Part shown: positions 25,982-33,815 of the stretch, in pieces
Layout of the letters: every line of letters begins with the position of its first letter
Position numbering within the stretch: the first letter of the stretch is position 1
Origin: JAGXTF01 sp044224315
GTDB taxonomy: Bacteria > Bacteroidota > Bacteroidia > NS11-12g > UBA955
Assembly: GCA_044224315.1 (NCBI GenBank)
Contig: JBGAKR010000003.1
Location: forward strand, 372,001-436,000
Length of the DNA: 64,000 nucleotides
Direction: 5' to 3'
Made by a program: the position numbers and the translations under genes
The notes under the pieces: model-generated
What the model was told of the DNA's origin: nothing
What the model saw: only the letters and a program-made list of their open reading frames with translations
Database searches by the model: none

Positions 25982-26535
25982 AGATAGTGCGTTATCAAAA
26001 TAGTGTTAAGTTAATGTTGTCTTAATGGTGTGATCGTGGTGTTGAGGTGTTGTGGTATTGTGTGATTTGTTATTAGGGTATTATGGTGTTGTGGTGTTAT
26101 GGTGTTTTGGTATTTTGGTGTTGTGATATTAAGGTGTTTTAGTTTGGTGATTTAATTTTTCATTGGCTGCCAATTCACAATTCACAATTCATAATTCGTG
26201 GGTGGTATTGTGTGATTTGTTATTATGGTATTTTGGTATTATGGTATTTTGTTGTTGTGATATCAAGGTGTTTTAGTTTGGTGATTTAACTTTTTTATTG
26301 GCTGCCAATTCACAATTCACAATTCACAATTCATAATTCGTGGGTGGTATTGTGTGATTTGTTATTATGGTATTATGGTATTTTGGTATTATGGTATTGT
26401 GTGATTGTGTGATTTGCTATTATGGTATTTTGGTGTTGTAGTTTGGTGGTTTAATATTTCATTGGCTGCCAATTCACAATTCACAATTCACAATTAATAA
26501 TTCGTAGGTGGAATTGTGGTTTAATTTGATAGATT
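25982..26535. repeat. Large intergenic repeat block: octads plus three copies of a ~100-bp unit
   Basis: From about 26030 the sequence falls into 8-mers of the type GGTGTTGT, GGTGTTAT, GGTGTTTT, GGTATTTT. Three copies of a longer unit follow, each with the palindrome ATTGGCTGCCAAT (26162-26174, 26297-26309, 26461-26473), then heptads AATTCAC, AATTCAC, AATTCAT, AATTCGT and a shared GGTGGTATTGTGTGATTTG tail. No gene seen. Confidence 0.8.
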
Positions 26536-26857
26536 GGTTGGCCCAAAATGATTTGTTGTTACGGTTATTTATGATAAGTGAACCGGGGAAAATACCTTTT
26601 ACCATTATCATCATGCCCTGAAGTACACAAAGATAATATGTTTTAAGCAGACCCAATGTGACAAATCTATATTCAACATAAATACGGTAAATTGAAGGTT
26701 TTAACTCTTTGTAACAAACCCTGATATGTATTGAACAAACGATAAGACTTGTATGTACAAGTAATTCTCTGGTCTTTTAAAACGCAGATATAACAGGCCA
26801 CATGCAATTAATACTTGTATATACAAGTATTGAATATCCCGTTTTTGATAAAATAAA
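26536..26857. other. Gene-free stretch downstream of guaB with two operator-like palindromes
   Basis: Contains ACTTGTATGTACAAGT (26747-26762, 7-bp arms) and a perfect 20-bp palindrome centred on ACTTGTATATACAAGT (26811-26830). Centres are 66 bp apart. Nothing else recognised. Confidence 0.6.
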
Positions 26858-28327
26858 TTAACGGCTGTAATTAGGGGCTTCGCGGGTAATAGCCACATCA
26901 TGCGGATGGCTTTCCTTCATCCCTGCATTGGTAATGCGCACGAAACCTGCACCTTGTAAATCCTCAATTGATTTGGCACCGCAATATCCCATGCCCGCTT
27001 TTATACCGCCTACCAGTTGGTAAACAACCTCGCTCAGATTGCCCTTGTATGGCACATTGCCCACAATGCCTTCTGGCACCAGCTTGGCTATTTCATCTTC
27101 AGCATCCTGAAAATAACGGTCTTTGCTTCCATCTTTCATGGCATCGATACTGCCCATTCCGCGGTAGCTTTTTACTTTGCGACCATCAAAGAAAGTAGTA
27201 TCTCCAGGGCTTTCTTCAGTACCTGCAAACAGTCCACCGGCCATAATAGTACCGGCACCGGCCACAAGGGCTTTCACTATATCGCCGCTATAGCGGATAC
27301 CACCGTCGGCAATTACCGGAACACCGGTGCCTTTGAGGGCTTCTACCGCTTCCATAATGGCACTCAACTGGGGCATTCCAATACCTGCAATAATGCGGGT
27401 AGTGCAAATACTGCCGGGCCCCACACCTACTTTCACTCCATCGGCACCGGCATCGGCCAGTGCTTTGGCAGCAGCTGCAGTTGCCACATTCCCTGCAATA
27501 ATCTGCAAATCGGGGTATTTGGCTTTAACTTTTTTAACTTCTTCAATCACACCACGGCTGTGTCCGTGGGCTGTATCAATGGCTATTACATCTACACCCA
27601 CGGCTACCAGTGCATCTACGCGATCCATGGTATCGGCGGTAACCCCTACTGCAGCTCCGGCTACCAGACGGCCCATAGAGTCTTTACATGCATTGGGATA
27701 ATGTTTCAGCTTTTCAATGTCTTTAAAGGTAATTAAGCCTTTGAGTTTGCCATCTGCATCTACAATAGGAAGCTTTTCTACCTTGGTGCGTTCCAGTATT
27801 ATTTGTGCGCCTTTTAAATCCGTTCCAAGCGGCGCAGTAACCAGGGCTTGAGACGTCATAATATCCGAAACTTTTTGGGTCAAATCGCGTTGAAAGCGCA
27901 AATCGCGGTTGGTGATAATACCTACCAGTATACCCCCACCGTTTACCACTGGTATACCTCCGATTTTATGCTCGCGCATCAGTTTCAATGCATCGGCCAA
28001 TGAGGCTTCGGGATGCAGGGTAACCGGGTCCATAATCATCCCACTTTCGCTGCGTTTTACGCGCTTTACCTCCTGGGCCTGGCGTTCAATGCTCATATTT
28101 TTATGGATAATACCGATGCCCCCTTCCCTGGCCATAGCAATGGCCATGCGGCTTTCTGTAACGGTATCCATGGCAGCAGCCACCAATGGAATATTGATGC
28201 GAAGTTTCTTGGTAAGTTGGGTGGAAGTATTGGTTTCGCGGGGAAGTACCTCAGAGTAACGTGGAACGACCAGTACGTCGTCGAAAGTGAGGCCTTCTAA
28301 AAGTATTTTATCTGATTGGAACGACAT
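26858..28327 (-). CDS. guaB: Inosine-5'-monophosphate dehydrogenase
   Basis: Oxidises IMP to XMP with NAD+, the committed step of GTP synthesis. 489 aa. TIM barrel with GLTFDDVLVVPRYS at the N-terminus, a CBS-domain pair inserted at about 95-215 (MIMDPVTLHPEASLADALKLM, VSDIMTSQALVTAP), the catalytic cysteine loop GVGPGSICTTRI, VIADGGIRYSGDIVKAL and the flap RYFQDAEDEIAKLVPEGI. The ATG at 28327 matches the family start. A TACCTTTG box lies 27 nt upstream. Confidence 0.98.
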   Translation of the reverse strand: MSFQSDKILLEGLTFDDVLVVPRYSEVLPRETNTSTQLTKKLRINIPLVAAAMDTVTESRMAIAMAREGGIGIIHKNMSIERQAQEVKRVKRSESGMIMDPVTLHPEASLADALKLMREHKIGGIPVVNGGGILVGIITNRDLRFQRDLTQKVSDIMTSQALVTAPLGTDLKGAQIILERTKVEKLPIVDADGKLKGLITFKDIEKLKHYPNACKDSMGRLVAGAAVGVTADTMDRVDALVAVGVDVIAIDTAHGHSRGVIEEVKKVKAKYPDLQIIAGNVATAAAAKALADAGADGVKVGVGPGSICTTRIIAGIGMPQLSAIMEAVEALKGTGVPVIADGGIRYSGDIVKALVAGAGTIMAGGLFAGTEESPGDTTFFDGRKVKSYRGMGSIDAMKDGSKDRYFQDAEDEIAKLVPEGIVGNVPYKGNLSEVVYQLVGGIKAGMGYCGAKSIEDLQGAGFVRITNAGMKESHPHDVAITREAPNYSR

Positions 28328-28354
28328 GCAAATAAGAGTTAGTTATTTGCGGTG

Positions 28355-28362
28355 CAAAGGTA
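28355..28362 (-). promoter_or_regulatory. guaB -7 box TACCTTTG
   Basis: Exact match, followed by CACC as at pyrG. Predicts a leader of about 20 nt. Confidence 0.6.
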
Positions 28363-28458
28363 GCCTAAATAAATGAATATCCCAATTTAGAATTGCATTT
28401 TGACCAAACCCTCCACAATAATGGTGAATATTAGAGTTGAAATCCCGCATGGTTGGGC

Positions 28459-28466
28459 TAAATTTG
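28459..28466 (+). promoter_or_regulatory. -7 box TAAATTTG for the esterase gene
   Basis: Exact match, 34 nt before the ATG at 28501. Confidence 0.5.
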
Positions 28467-28500
28467 AAATCCTGTACATACCGATAATCGATATAATTCT

Positions 28501-29358
28501 ATGAAATTAAGACTAATTTGGATGCTGGGATTGATGGCAGTTGGTAAAATCCTGACAGCTCAATCGGCAGGTGATACCCTTTTAAAAGATAAACCCTTTG
28601 TGCTGGGCAAAATCTCTACCCTGCATTCAAGTATTTTGCATGAAGACCGTATACTGAATATTTATTTGCCTGAGGGCTATGTCGATACCATTGCCTATCC
28701 GGTTACTTATTTGCTGGATGGTAGCGCCGATGAAGATTTTATTCATATCTCGGGCTTATACCAGTTTTACAGTATTGGCTGGGTGCAAAAAGTACCACCT
28801 ACAATTGTGGTGGGAATAGCCAATGTAGACCGCAAGCGTGATTTTACATTTCCTACCACATTTCCCGAAGATCTGGAAAAATGGCCCACTACAGGGCATT
28901 CCGATAGTTTTATCGCTTTTATTGAAAATGAATTAAAACCATTTATACAATCAAAATTTAAAACAAACGGGAATAACACATTAATTGGTGAATCGCTGGG
29001 TGGATTGCTGGCAGCCGAAATTTTGTTGAGCAAACCCTATCTTTTCAATCATTATTTAATTGTAAGTCCCAGTATTTGGTGGGATAATGCAAGTTTGCTT
29101 TCAAAACCTGTTTATAAAGATTTTGTAAAAATACTACCCTCAACACATGTATATATTGCGGTAGGAAAAGAAGGTGCAACACCAGGCAAAATGCCCAGGA
29201 TAATGGAACAGGATGCCAAATTATTAGCAGAAAAAATTCAGGGCTTCGGAATCCCCGAAAATCAATTCAAATTCGATTTTTTACCCGATGAAAACCACGC
29301 TACTATTATGCACAAAGCGGCCATGAATGGATTGCTTTTTTTTGGATTAGATCGTTAG
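28501..29358 (+). CDS. Secreted esterase-like alpha/beta hydrolase (Fes/EstD family)
   Basis: 285 aa with signal peptide ending LTAQSAG. Fold blocks of the 'putative esterase' family: ILNIYLPEGYVDTIAYPVTYLLDGS, PPTIVVGIANVDRKRDFTFP, an N-terminal family block before the nucleophile ELKPFIQSKF, the elbow LIGESLGGLLAAE (Ser in GESLG), VSPSIWWDNASL and a terminal histidine in DENHATIMH. Homologues cleave enterochelin or acyl esters; the substrate here is unknown. Stands between its own -7 box and that of the AlkD-like gene. Confidence 0.88.
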   Translation: MKLRLIWMLGLMAVGKILTAQSAGDTLLKDKPFVLGKISTLHSSILHEDRILNIYLPEGYVDTIAYPVTYLLDGSADEDFIHISGLYQFYSIGWVQKVPPTIVVGIANVDRKRDFTFPTTFPEDLEKWPTTGHSDSFIAFIENELKPFIQSKFKTNGNNTLIGESLGGLLAAEILLSKPYLFNHYLIVSPSIWWDNASLLSKPVYKDFVKILPSTHVYIAVGKEGATPGKMPRIMEQDAKLLAEKIQGFGIPENQFKFDFLPDENHATIMHKAAMNGLLFFGLDR

Positions 29359-29373
29359 AATATTCTATATTTG
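29341..29373 (+). promoter_or_regulatory. Promoter of the AlkD-like gene (TTTG-N21-TATATTTG)
   Basis: TTTG at 29341-29344 and TATATTTG at 29366-29373 are separated by 21 nt, a full match to the Bacteroidota -33/-7 promoter. It overlaps the end of the esterase gene. Confidence 0.7.
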
Positions 29374-29390
29374 TACATACAAACATTACC

Positions 29391-30098
29391 ATGACTGTAA
29401 AGGAAATAATGGCCGAACTGGAATCTTACGGCAATGAAGGTATTAAAAAAATCATGCTCAAACATGGTATTAAAGAGCCCTTTTTTGGTGTGAAGGTAGA
29501 GCATTTGAAAATTATTCAGAAAAAAGTAAAAACCAATTATCAGTTGGCGCTGGATTTATACGAAACTGGAAATTCCGATGCCATGTACCTGGCTGGATTG
29601 ATTGCCGACGATGCTAAAATGACCCGCGCCGACTTAAACAATTGGGCACAAAAAGCAGTATCGAATAATATTGTGGAATACACAGTACCCTGGGTAGCTG
29701 CGGGCAGTCCACTGGGTTGGGAATTGGGTTTGGAGTGGATACAGTCTGAGGATGAAAAAATAGCCTCTGCTGGCTGGAATACACTTGCAGGCTGGATTTC
29801 ATTAAAGCCCGACACGGCGCTGGATTTGAATATGATAAAAGAATTACTGGCAAGAATTGAAAAAGAAATTCATGGAGCAAAAAACCGCGTAAGGTATACA
29901 ATGAATGGCTTTGTAATAGCGGTGGGCTCTTATGTTTCCGAACTAACTGAGGCCGCAAAAAAAACGGGTTCTAAAATCGGCAATGTAACTGTGGATATGA
30001 ATGGCACCGCATGCAAAGTGCCCGATGCGCCTGCTTATATTCAAAAAGTGGCCGATAAAAATAAAATCGGGGTTAAAAAGAAAACAGTGAAATGCTGA
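29391..30098 (+). CDS. AlkD-like DNA alkylation repair protein
   Basis: 235 aa, all-helical HEAT-like repeat protein. Family blocks: KIMLKHGIKEPFFGVKVEHLKIIQKKV, DAMYLAGLIADDAKMTRADLNNWA, VPWVAAGSPLGWELGLEWI and KNRVRYTMNGFVIAVGSYV. AlkC/AlkD-type glycosylases remove alkylated bases from DNA without base flipping. This branch has the VKVEHLK motif but I cannot verify the catalytic Asp/Trp set, so the activity is by family. Followed by a Lys-rich tail. Confidence 0.85.
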   Translation: MTVKEIMAELESYGNEGIKKIMLKHGIKEPFFGVKVEHLKIIQKKVKTNYQLALDLYETGNSDAMYLAGLIADDAKMTRADLNNWAQKAVSNNIVEYTVPWVAAGSPLGWELGLEWIQSEDEKIASAGWNTLAGWISLKPDTALDLNMIKELLARIEKEIHGAKNRVRYTMNGFVIAVGSYVSELTEAAKKTGSKIGNVTVDMNGTACKVPDAPAYIQKVADKNKIGVKKKTVKC

Positions 30099-30140
30099 TA
30101 ATACGGTTGTAACAAAAACCAAAGGTAGCGTTTCATAGAT

Positions 30141-30773
30141 ATGTTACGCACCATGCATCGATATCTGATAATTTTAATTGGGATTATTCCATTCAACCAC
30201 CATGCAAAAGCCGGCGATACATTATTTTTAAAAGTCCATTTTTTATATGGCAGTAAACCTGCCAAGCATTTTAAAAACACCGAAGAAAAATGGTTTGGCG
30301 GCATTCATGGCGGCCATGTGGGGCTTGAGTTAGATAGCGGCGGCATTTTAAATTTTTTACCTGAAGGTAGTTTTCATTTTTTTCCAAAAAAACATAGCAA
30401 ACACAGTCAATTTGCAATACATGTTGCAGGTGGTTTTTATTCCATATTTGGGAACGAGGCCGATAGTGCACAAAAAGCGATAGTATATATTCCAATTACG
30501 GTTGCGCAAAAAAAAATATTCGACAGTCTGTATAATTCCTATCTGGCAAACACCCCTTATGATTATGCCGCACTGGGTATGCGCTGCGGATCGGCGGCTT
30601 ATGAAATTCTGGGGCAAATGGGAATTGTAAAAAAGTTTGGTTTTTATCGTACCTGCCGTAAGATATTTTATCCGCAAAAAATACGGAAACGTATATTTAA
30701 AAGCGCGAGAATCAAGCACTGGAAAATTATAAAAACGGATGGCAGTGGCCAGCGGATTTGTGAAAGAGACTAA
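30141..30773 (+). CDS. Secreted NlpC/P60-like (permuted papain-fold) protein, tentative
   Basis: 210 aa with an N-terminal signal (HRYLIILIGIIPFNHHAKAGD). Not a named family that I recognise. A histidine in GGIHGGHVGLEL (about H59) and a cysteine in DYAALGMRCGSAAYEIL (about C149) resemble the order seen in circularly permuted NlpC/P60-like peptidases (His before Cys), and 'YDYaalgmrCgsaa' is like their Cys helix. The Lys/Arg-rich C-terminus is unusual. ATG 30141 is used; 30153 also gives a good signal peptide. No promoter found. Peptidase activity is inference. Confidence 0.55.
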   Translation: MLRTMHRYLIILIGIIPFNHHAKAGDTLFLKVHFLYGSKPAKHFKNTEEKWFGGIHGGHVGLELDSGGILNFLPEGSFHFFPKKHSKHSQFAIHVAGGFYSIFGNEADSAQKAIVYIPITVAQKKIFDSLYNSYLANTPYDYAALGMRCGSAAYEILGQMGIVKKFGFYRTCRKIFYPQKIRKRIFKSARIKHWKIIKTDGSGQRICERD

Positions 30774-30842
30774 GGGATAGCGTGCAGGGAATAGCTGTCC
30801 GCCCATTGAAAATGTGGCGGGGGAACTAGGGACAGAGGTTCG

Positions 30843-30914
30843 GAGAAAGGCTGTTCATTCTGCACTTTACATTTTGCATTTTGCACTTTGCATTTTGCAC
30901 TCTGCACTTTGCAC
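30843..30914 (+). repeat. Heptad array running into the osmC promoter
   Basis: Units TCTGCAC, TTTACAT, TTTGCAT, TTTGCAC, TTTGCAT, TTTGCAC, TCTGCAC, TTTGCAC, then TATCTTTG, the -7 box. The array also supplies TTTG tetramers at -33-like distance (for example 30894-30897, 17 nt from the box). Confidence 0.7.
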
Positions 30915-30922
30915 TATCTTTG
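30915..30922 (+). promoter_or_regulatory. -7 box TATCTTTG, 4 nt before ATG
   Basis: Exact match; the spacer to the ATG at 30927 is CTCC. Confidence 0.62.
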
Positions 30923-30926
30923 CTCC

Positions 30927-31340
30927 ATGGCTGGATTTGAAACACTCTACGTAGGAGGCTTGCGCACAGAAAACACCCATTTGCAAAGCGGTACCAAAAT
31001 TATTACCGATGCCCCTACAGATAACCAGGGAAAAGGCGAGGCCTTCTCTCCTACCGATTTATGTGCATTGAGCCTTGCTAATTGCATTATTACCACCATG
31101 GGTATCTATGCGCAAAATCAGGGTTACCATATCGAAGGTACCCAAGCCCACACCGTAAAACACATGGCCAGCGATCCCCGCCGAATTGCCCGCATTGAAA
31201 TAAAACTTCGCATTAAATTGCTAGAAATCAATGATGAACATGCCAAAGAAGGTCTGTTGCGCATTGTGAAAACCTGCCCTGTAGCCCGCAGCCTGCACCC
31301 GGATATAGATCAGGATGTTGAGGTTGAATTTATTGCATGA
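30927..31340 (+). CDS. OsmC-family protein
   Basis: 137 aa. OsmC/Ohr fold: GTKIITDAPTDNQGKGEAFSPTDLCALSLANCIITTMGIYAQ with a Cys at the first conserved position, and KTCPVARSLHPDID with the second. These two cysteines form the peroxidatic pair in Ohr/OsmC hydroperoxide reductases. Start at 30927 (not the in-frame start at 30888, which lies in the heptad array). Its stop overlaps the next ATG (ATGA), so the lipoprotein downstream is cotranslated. Confidence 0.9.
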   Translation: MAGFETLYVGGLRTENTHLQSGTKIITDAPTDNQGKGEAFSPTDLCALSLANCIITTMGIYAQNQGYHIEGTQAHTVKHMASDPRRIARIEIKLRIKLLEINDEHAKEGLLRIVKTCPVARSLHPDIDQDVEVEFIA

Positions 31341-31858
31341 TACCCAAATATTGCATTTTTGCACTCGCTGTAATTTCATTGCAGGCCTGCGCGCCCAAAT
31401 TGCATGAAAAAAGTTTTGGAGGGGCCACTTTTGGCCATACTGCTACTGCGGGTAAAAATGAAACTTATAAGACGGAAATTGTTTGCGATGAAATAATTTG
31501 CCATGATTCTGAAATTCAGGCGCCAGTCTGTTATTTGGCTAAGGAAAATATTACATCATCGGGCAATAAAAAATTCCACGTAACTGCACCCACATTCGTT
31601 CATTCAAAAACTTATGGCGATTCCATGCCAGCCAAACCAAAACCCAAGGCGAAAAAAGGCAAAATTTGGCGATTCCCATTGGGTATGTTTTTATTGAGCA
31701 TTGCATCCGGATTATTATTTATATTTAAAGGATATACCTGGGCACTGTTACTATCCATATTTAGCGCTACTGCACTGGTGGTATTTCTGATACTCTGGTT
31801 GGTTTTTCTGGTTCTGGGGCTTGCATTTTTTGGCGCCCTATTTGTAATCAGCCATTAA
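31337..31858 (+). CDS. Hypothetical lipoprotein with two C-terminal membrane segments
   Basis: 173 aa, unrecognised. Lipoprotein signal IFALAVISLQAC (Cys near residue 18), a polar middle, a Lys/Pro-rich linker (AKPKPKAKKGK), then two hydrophobic stretches (FPLGMFLLSIASGLLFIFKG and LLLSIFSATALVVFLILWLVFLVLGL). Starts within the osmC stop (ATGA overlap). Its stop overlaps the stop of the convergent ABC ATPase gene by 4 nt. The arrangement of a lipid anchor plus C-terminal membrane hairpin recurs in Bacteroidota hypothetical proteins. Confidence 0.65.
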   Translation: MIPKYCIFALAVISLQACAPKLHEKSFGGATFGHTATAGKNETYKTEIVCDEIICHDSEIQAPVCYLAKENITSSGNKKFHVTAPTFVHSKTYGDSMPAKPKPKAKKGKIWRFPLGMFLLSIASGLLFIFKGYTWALLLSIFSATALVVFLILWLVFLVLGLAFFGALFVISH

Positions 31859-32553
31859 TCCATGTGGCGGCCATTACCATAATGGTTAATGATACTGCCA
31901 TCTGCCATTTCAATTACCCGGTCGGTTTTAGCTGCAAAATCATGGTCGTGCGTAACTATAAGCATGCTGTGATGCCCTTCCTGGGTTAGTTCTTTAAAGA
32001 TTCCGAAAACGATATCGGCATTTTTGCTATCGAGGTTACCGGTGGGTTCATCGCCCATAATAATATCAGGATTATTAATTAACGCACGTGCTATAGCCAC
32101 ACGTTGTTTTTGTCCGCCAGAAATGCGTGTTGCCATTTTTAATGCCTGGTCTTCCATGCCCAGTAATTTGAGATTGGCCATGGCATCGGCTTCAATTTCA
32201 TCCTTGCTTTTTTCTCCCAGTTTTAAGCCCGGTAACATTACATTTTGTAGTACCGTAAACTCTGGCAATAAATAGTGAAACTGAAAAACAAATCCGATAT
32301 GTTTATTTCTAACGTAAGCCAATTCATCGGGTGATTTAATATTTAATTTTTCATCTTTCAGATATAATTCACCGGTATAAGCAGTATCCATAGTGCTGAG
32401 TATGTATAGCAATGTACTTTTGCCGCAACCCGATTTGCCCATGATGGATACAAACTCGCCATGGTCTATGCTAAAACTGATGTCCTTAAGAATAGGTAAT
32501 TCTATTGGATCATAAAATGATTTATTAATATTTTTTGCCTCAATAATTTTCAT
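31855..32553 (-). CDS. ABC transporter ATP-binding protein (LolD/MacB type)
   Basis: 232 aa cytosolic ATPase. Walker A GKSGCGKSTL, Q-loop FVFQFHYLLPEFTV, signature ISGGQKQRVAIARAL, Walker B DIIMGDEPTGNLDS and H-loop VTHDHDF. 'GNLDS' and the LLPEFT Q-loop are typical of the LolD/MacB/FtsE class. Last gene of a three-gene minus-strand operon with the FtsX-like permease (2-nt gap) and a membrane fusion protein. Its stop overlaps that of the convergent gene. Confidence 0.93.
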   Translation of the reverse strand: MKIIEAKNINKSFYDPIELPILKDISFSIDHGEFVSIMGKSGCGKSTLLYILSTMDTAYTGELYLKDEKLNIKSPDELAYVRNKHIGFVFQFHYLLPEFTVLQNVMLPGLKLGEKSKDEIEADAMANLKLLGMEDQALKMATRISGGQKQRVAIARALINNPDIIMGDEPTGNLDSKNADIVFGIFKELTQEGHHSMLIVTHDHDFAAKTDRVIEMADGSIINHYGNGRHMD

Positions 32554-32555
32554 AT

Positions 32556-33815
32556 TTATTGTCCGCGAATAATTTCTACCGGATCTATGCGGCTGGCGCG
32601 TTTGGCGGGCATATAACCTGCCATAAATGTAGTGGCCAGGCTAAAAAAAGTACCTATAAAATAAAATTTAGGATCGAAATTAACCGGAAAGGTTTTTACA
32701 GTTGGCAAAGCTTCTGTAACAAACGGAGTATGACTTATGGCTACCGATACACCAAAGCCTATCAGCAATCCCAAAATACCACCCACTGCTCCAATAATCA
32801 TGGCTTGAAAAATGAATATTTTTTTTACATCTCCGCCCGAAAAACCGGTGGCTTTTAGTATGGCAATGTCGTTCATTTTCTCATAAATAAGCATGTTTAA
32901 AATATTGTAAATCCCAAATCCAGCCACAATTAACAGCGTAATACTTACTGCATAAGTAATTATATTTCTGATTTTTGTTCCGGTTTCAAACTGCGCATTG
33001 GCGGTTTGCAAATCCACTGCATTGGTGCCATACTTTTTTCGAATATCAGCGGCCATAGAAGGGGCTAGATTCACATCGGTTAATTTTACACTGATATCGG
33101 TTATATAATTATTTGAAACTCCGCTAATACGCTGGGCTGTTTTTAAGTTTACATAGCTAAACATATTGTCTATATCGGCCAATCCACTTTGAAAAATGCC
33201 TTCGATTTTTAGTCTCACAAAGCCCCCATTGGTGCTAATTAACTGCACTATATCACCCATATGCAGCGATAATTTTTTTGCTACACCGGCACCCAGAATA
33301 ATTCCATTTTCATTGTTTGCCAGATCTATAGGTTTCCCATTGATAATATACTCATTAAAATTAAATAAGCGTGATTCTTCCAGCACATTTATTCCTACCA
33401 CATTGCCATTGAGCCTTACCATACCGCTGGAGTAAAATACCCTTGCAGATACTTGCGGAGTTGCACCTTTTACGCGTTTATCTTTTCTAAGCACTTCTAT
33501 CAATGCCTGGTTATTGTGGATACGCAATTGACTGTATTTAGGTTTAATAGAATGAATAACCTGCATACTGCCGGCATAGGGTGCATATAATTGCACAGGT
33601 TGTTTTTCGCTGGGTTTAATTTCGTTGTAAACGTGGATATGTGGGGTTCGGTTTAATAATAAACTATCAAGCAAATGGTTTAATCCGGTCATAAAACTCA
33701 CCAATACCACAAAAGTACCGATGCCAAAAGTTACGCCCAAAGATGCAATTGAGGATTGCTTTTTACGCGCAAGCAAGTGGGTTTTGGCAATATTTAACAA
33801 TACCCCAATCTTCAT
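32556..33815 (-). CDS. FtsX/LolC-type ABC permease
   Basis: 419 aa, MacB-like topology: N-terminal membrane segment (SIASLGVTFGIGTFVVLVSFMTGL), a large periplasmic region (about 50-275) and three C-terminal membrane segments (TYAVSITLLIVAGFGIYNILNML, FIFQAMIIGAVGGILGLLIGFGVSV, FFSLATTFMAGY) ending PAKRASRIDPVEIIRG, the typical FtsX tail. Works as mechanotransmitter with the separate ATPase. Overlaps the fusion-protein gene by 4 nt, so all three are coupled. Confidence 0.92.
   Translation of the reverse strand: MKIGVLLNIAKTHLLARKKQSSIASLGVTFGIGTFVVLVSFMTGLNHLLDSLLLNRTPHIHVYNEIKPSEKQPVQLYAPYAGSMQVIHSIKPKYSQLRIHNNQALIEVLRKDKRVKGATPQVSARVFYSSGMVRLNGNVVGINVLEESRLFNFNEYIINGKPIDLANNENGIILGAGVAKKLSLHMGDIVQLISTNGGFVRLKIEGIFQSGLADIDNMFSYVNLKTAQRISGVSNNYITDISVKLTDVNLAPSMAADIRKKYGTNAVDLQTANAQFETGTKIRNIITYAVSITLLIVAGFGIYNILNMLIYEKMNDIAILKATGFSGGDVKKIFIFQAMIIGAVGGILGLLIGFGVSVAISHTPFVTEALPTVKTFPVNFDPKFYFIGTFFSLATTFMAGYMPAKRASRIDPVEIIRGQ

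Noticed and set aside
26474..26656. 60-aa minus-strand frame
   Set aside because: It reads the AATTCAC repeat (CELLIVNCEL) and has no start context.
26830..26858. guaB-regulating riboswitch
   Set aside because: The palindromes are downstream of guaB, not in its leader, and no riboswitch core was found.
27017..27736. 239-aa plus-strand frame
   Set aside because: Entirely antisense to guaB, whose protein has all family motifs.
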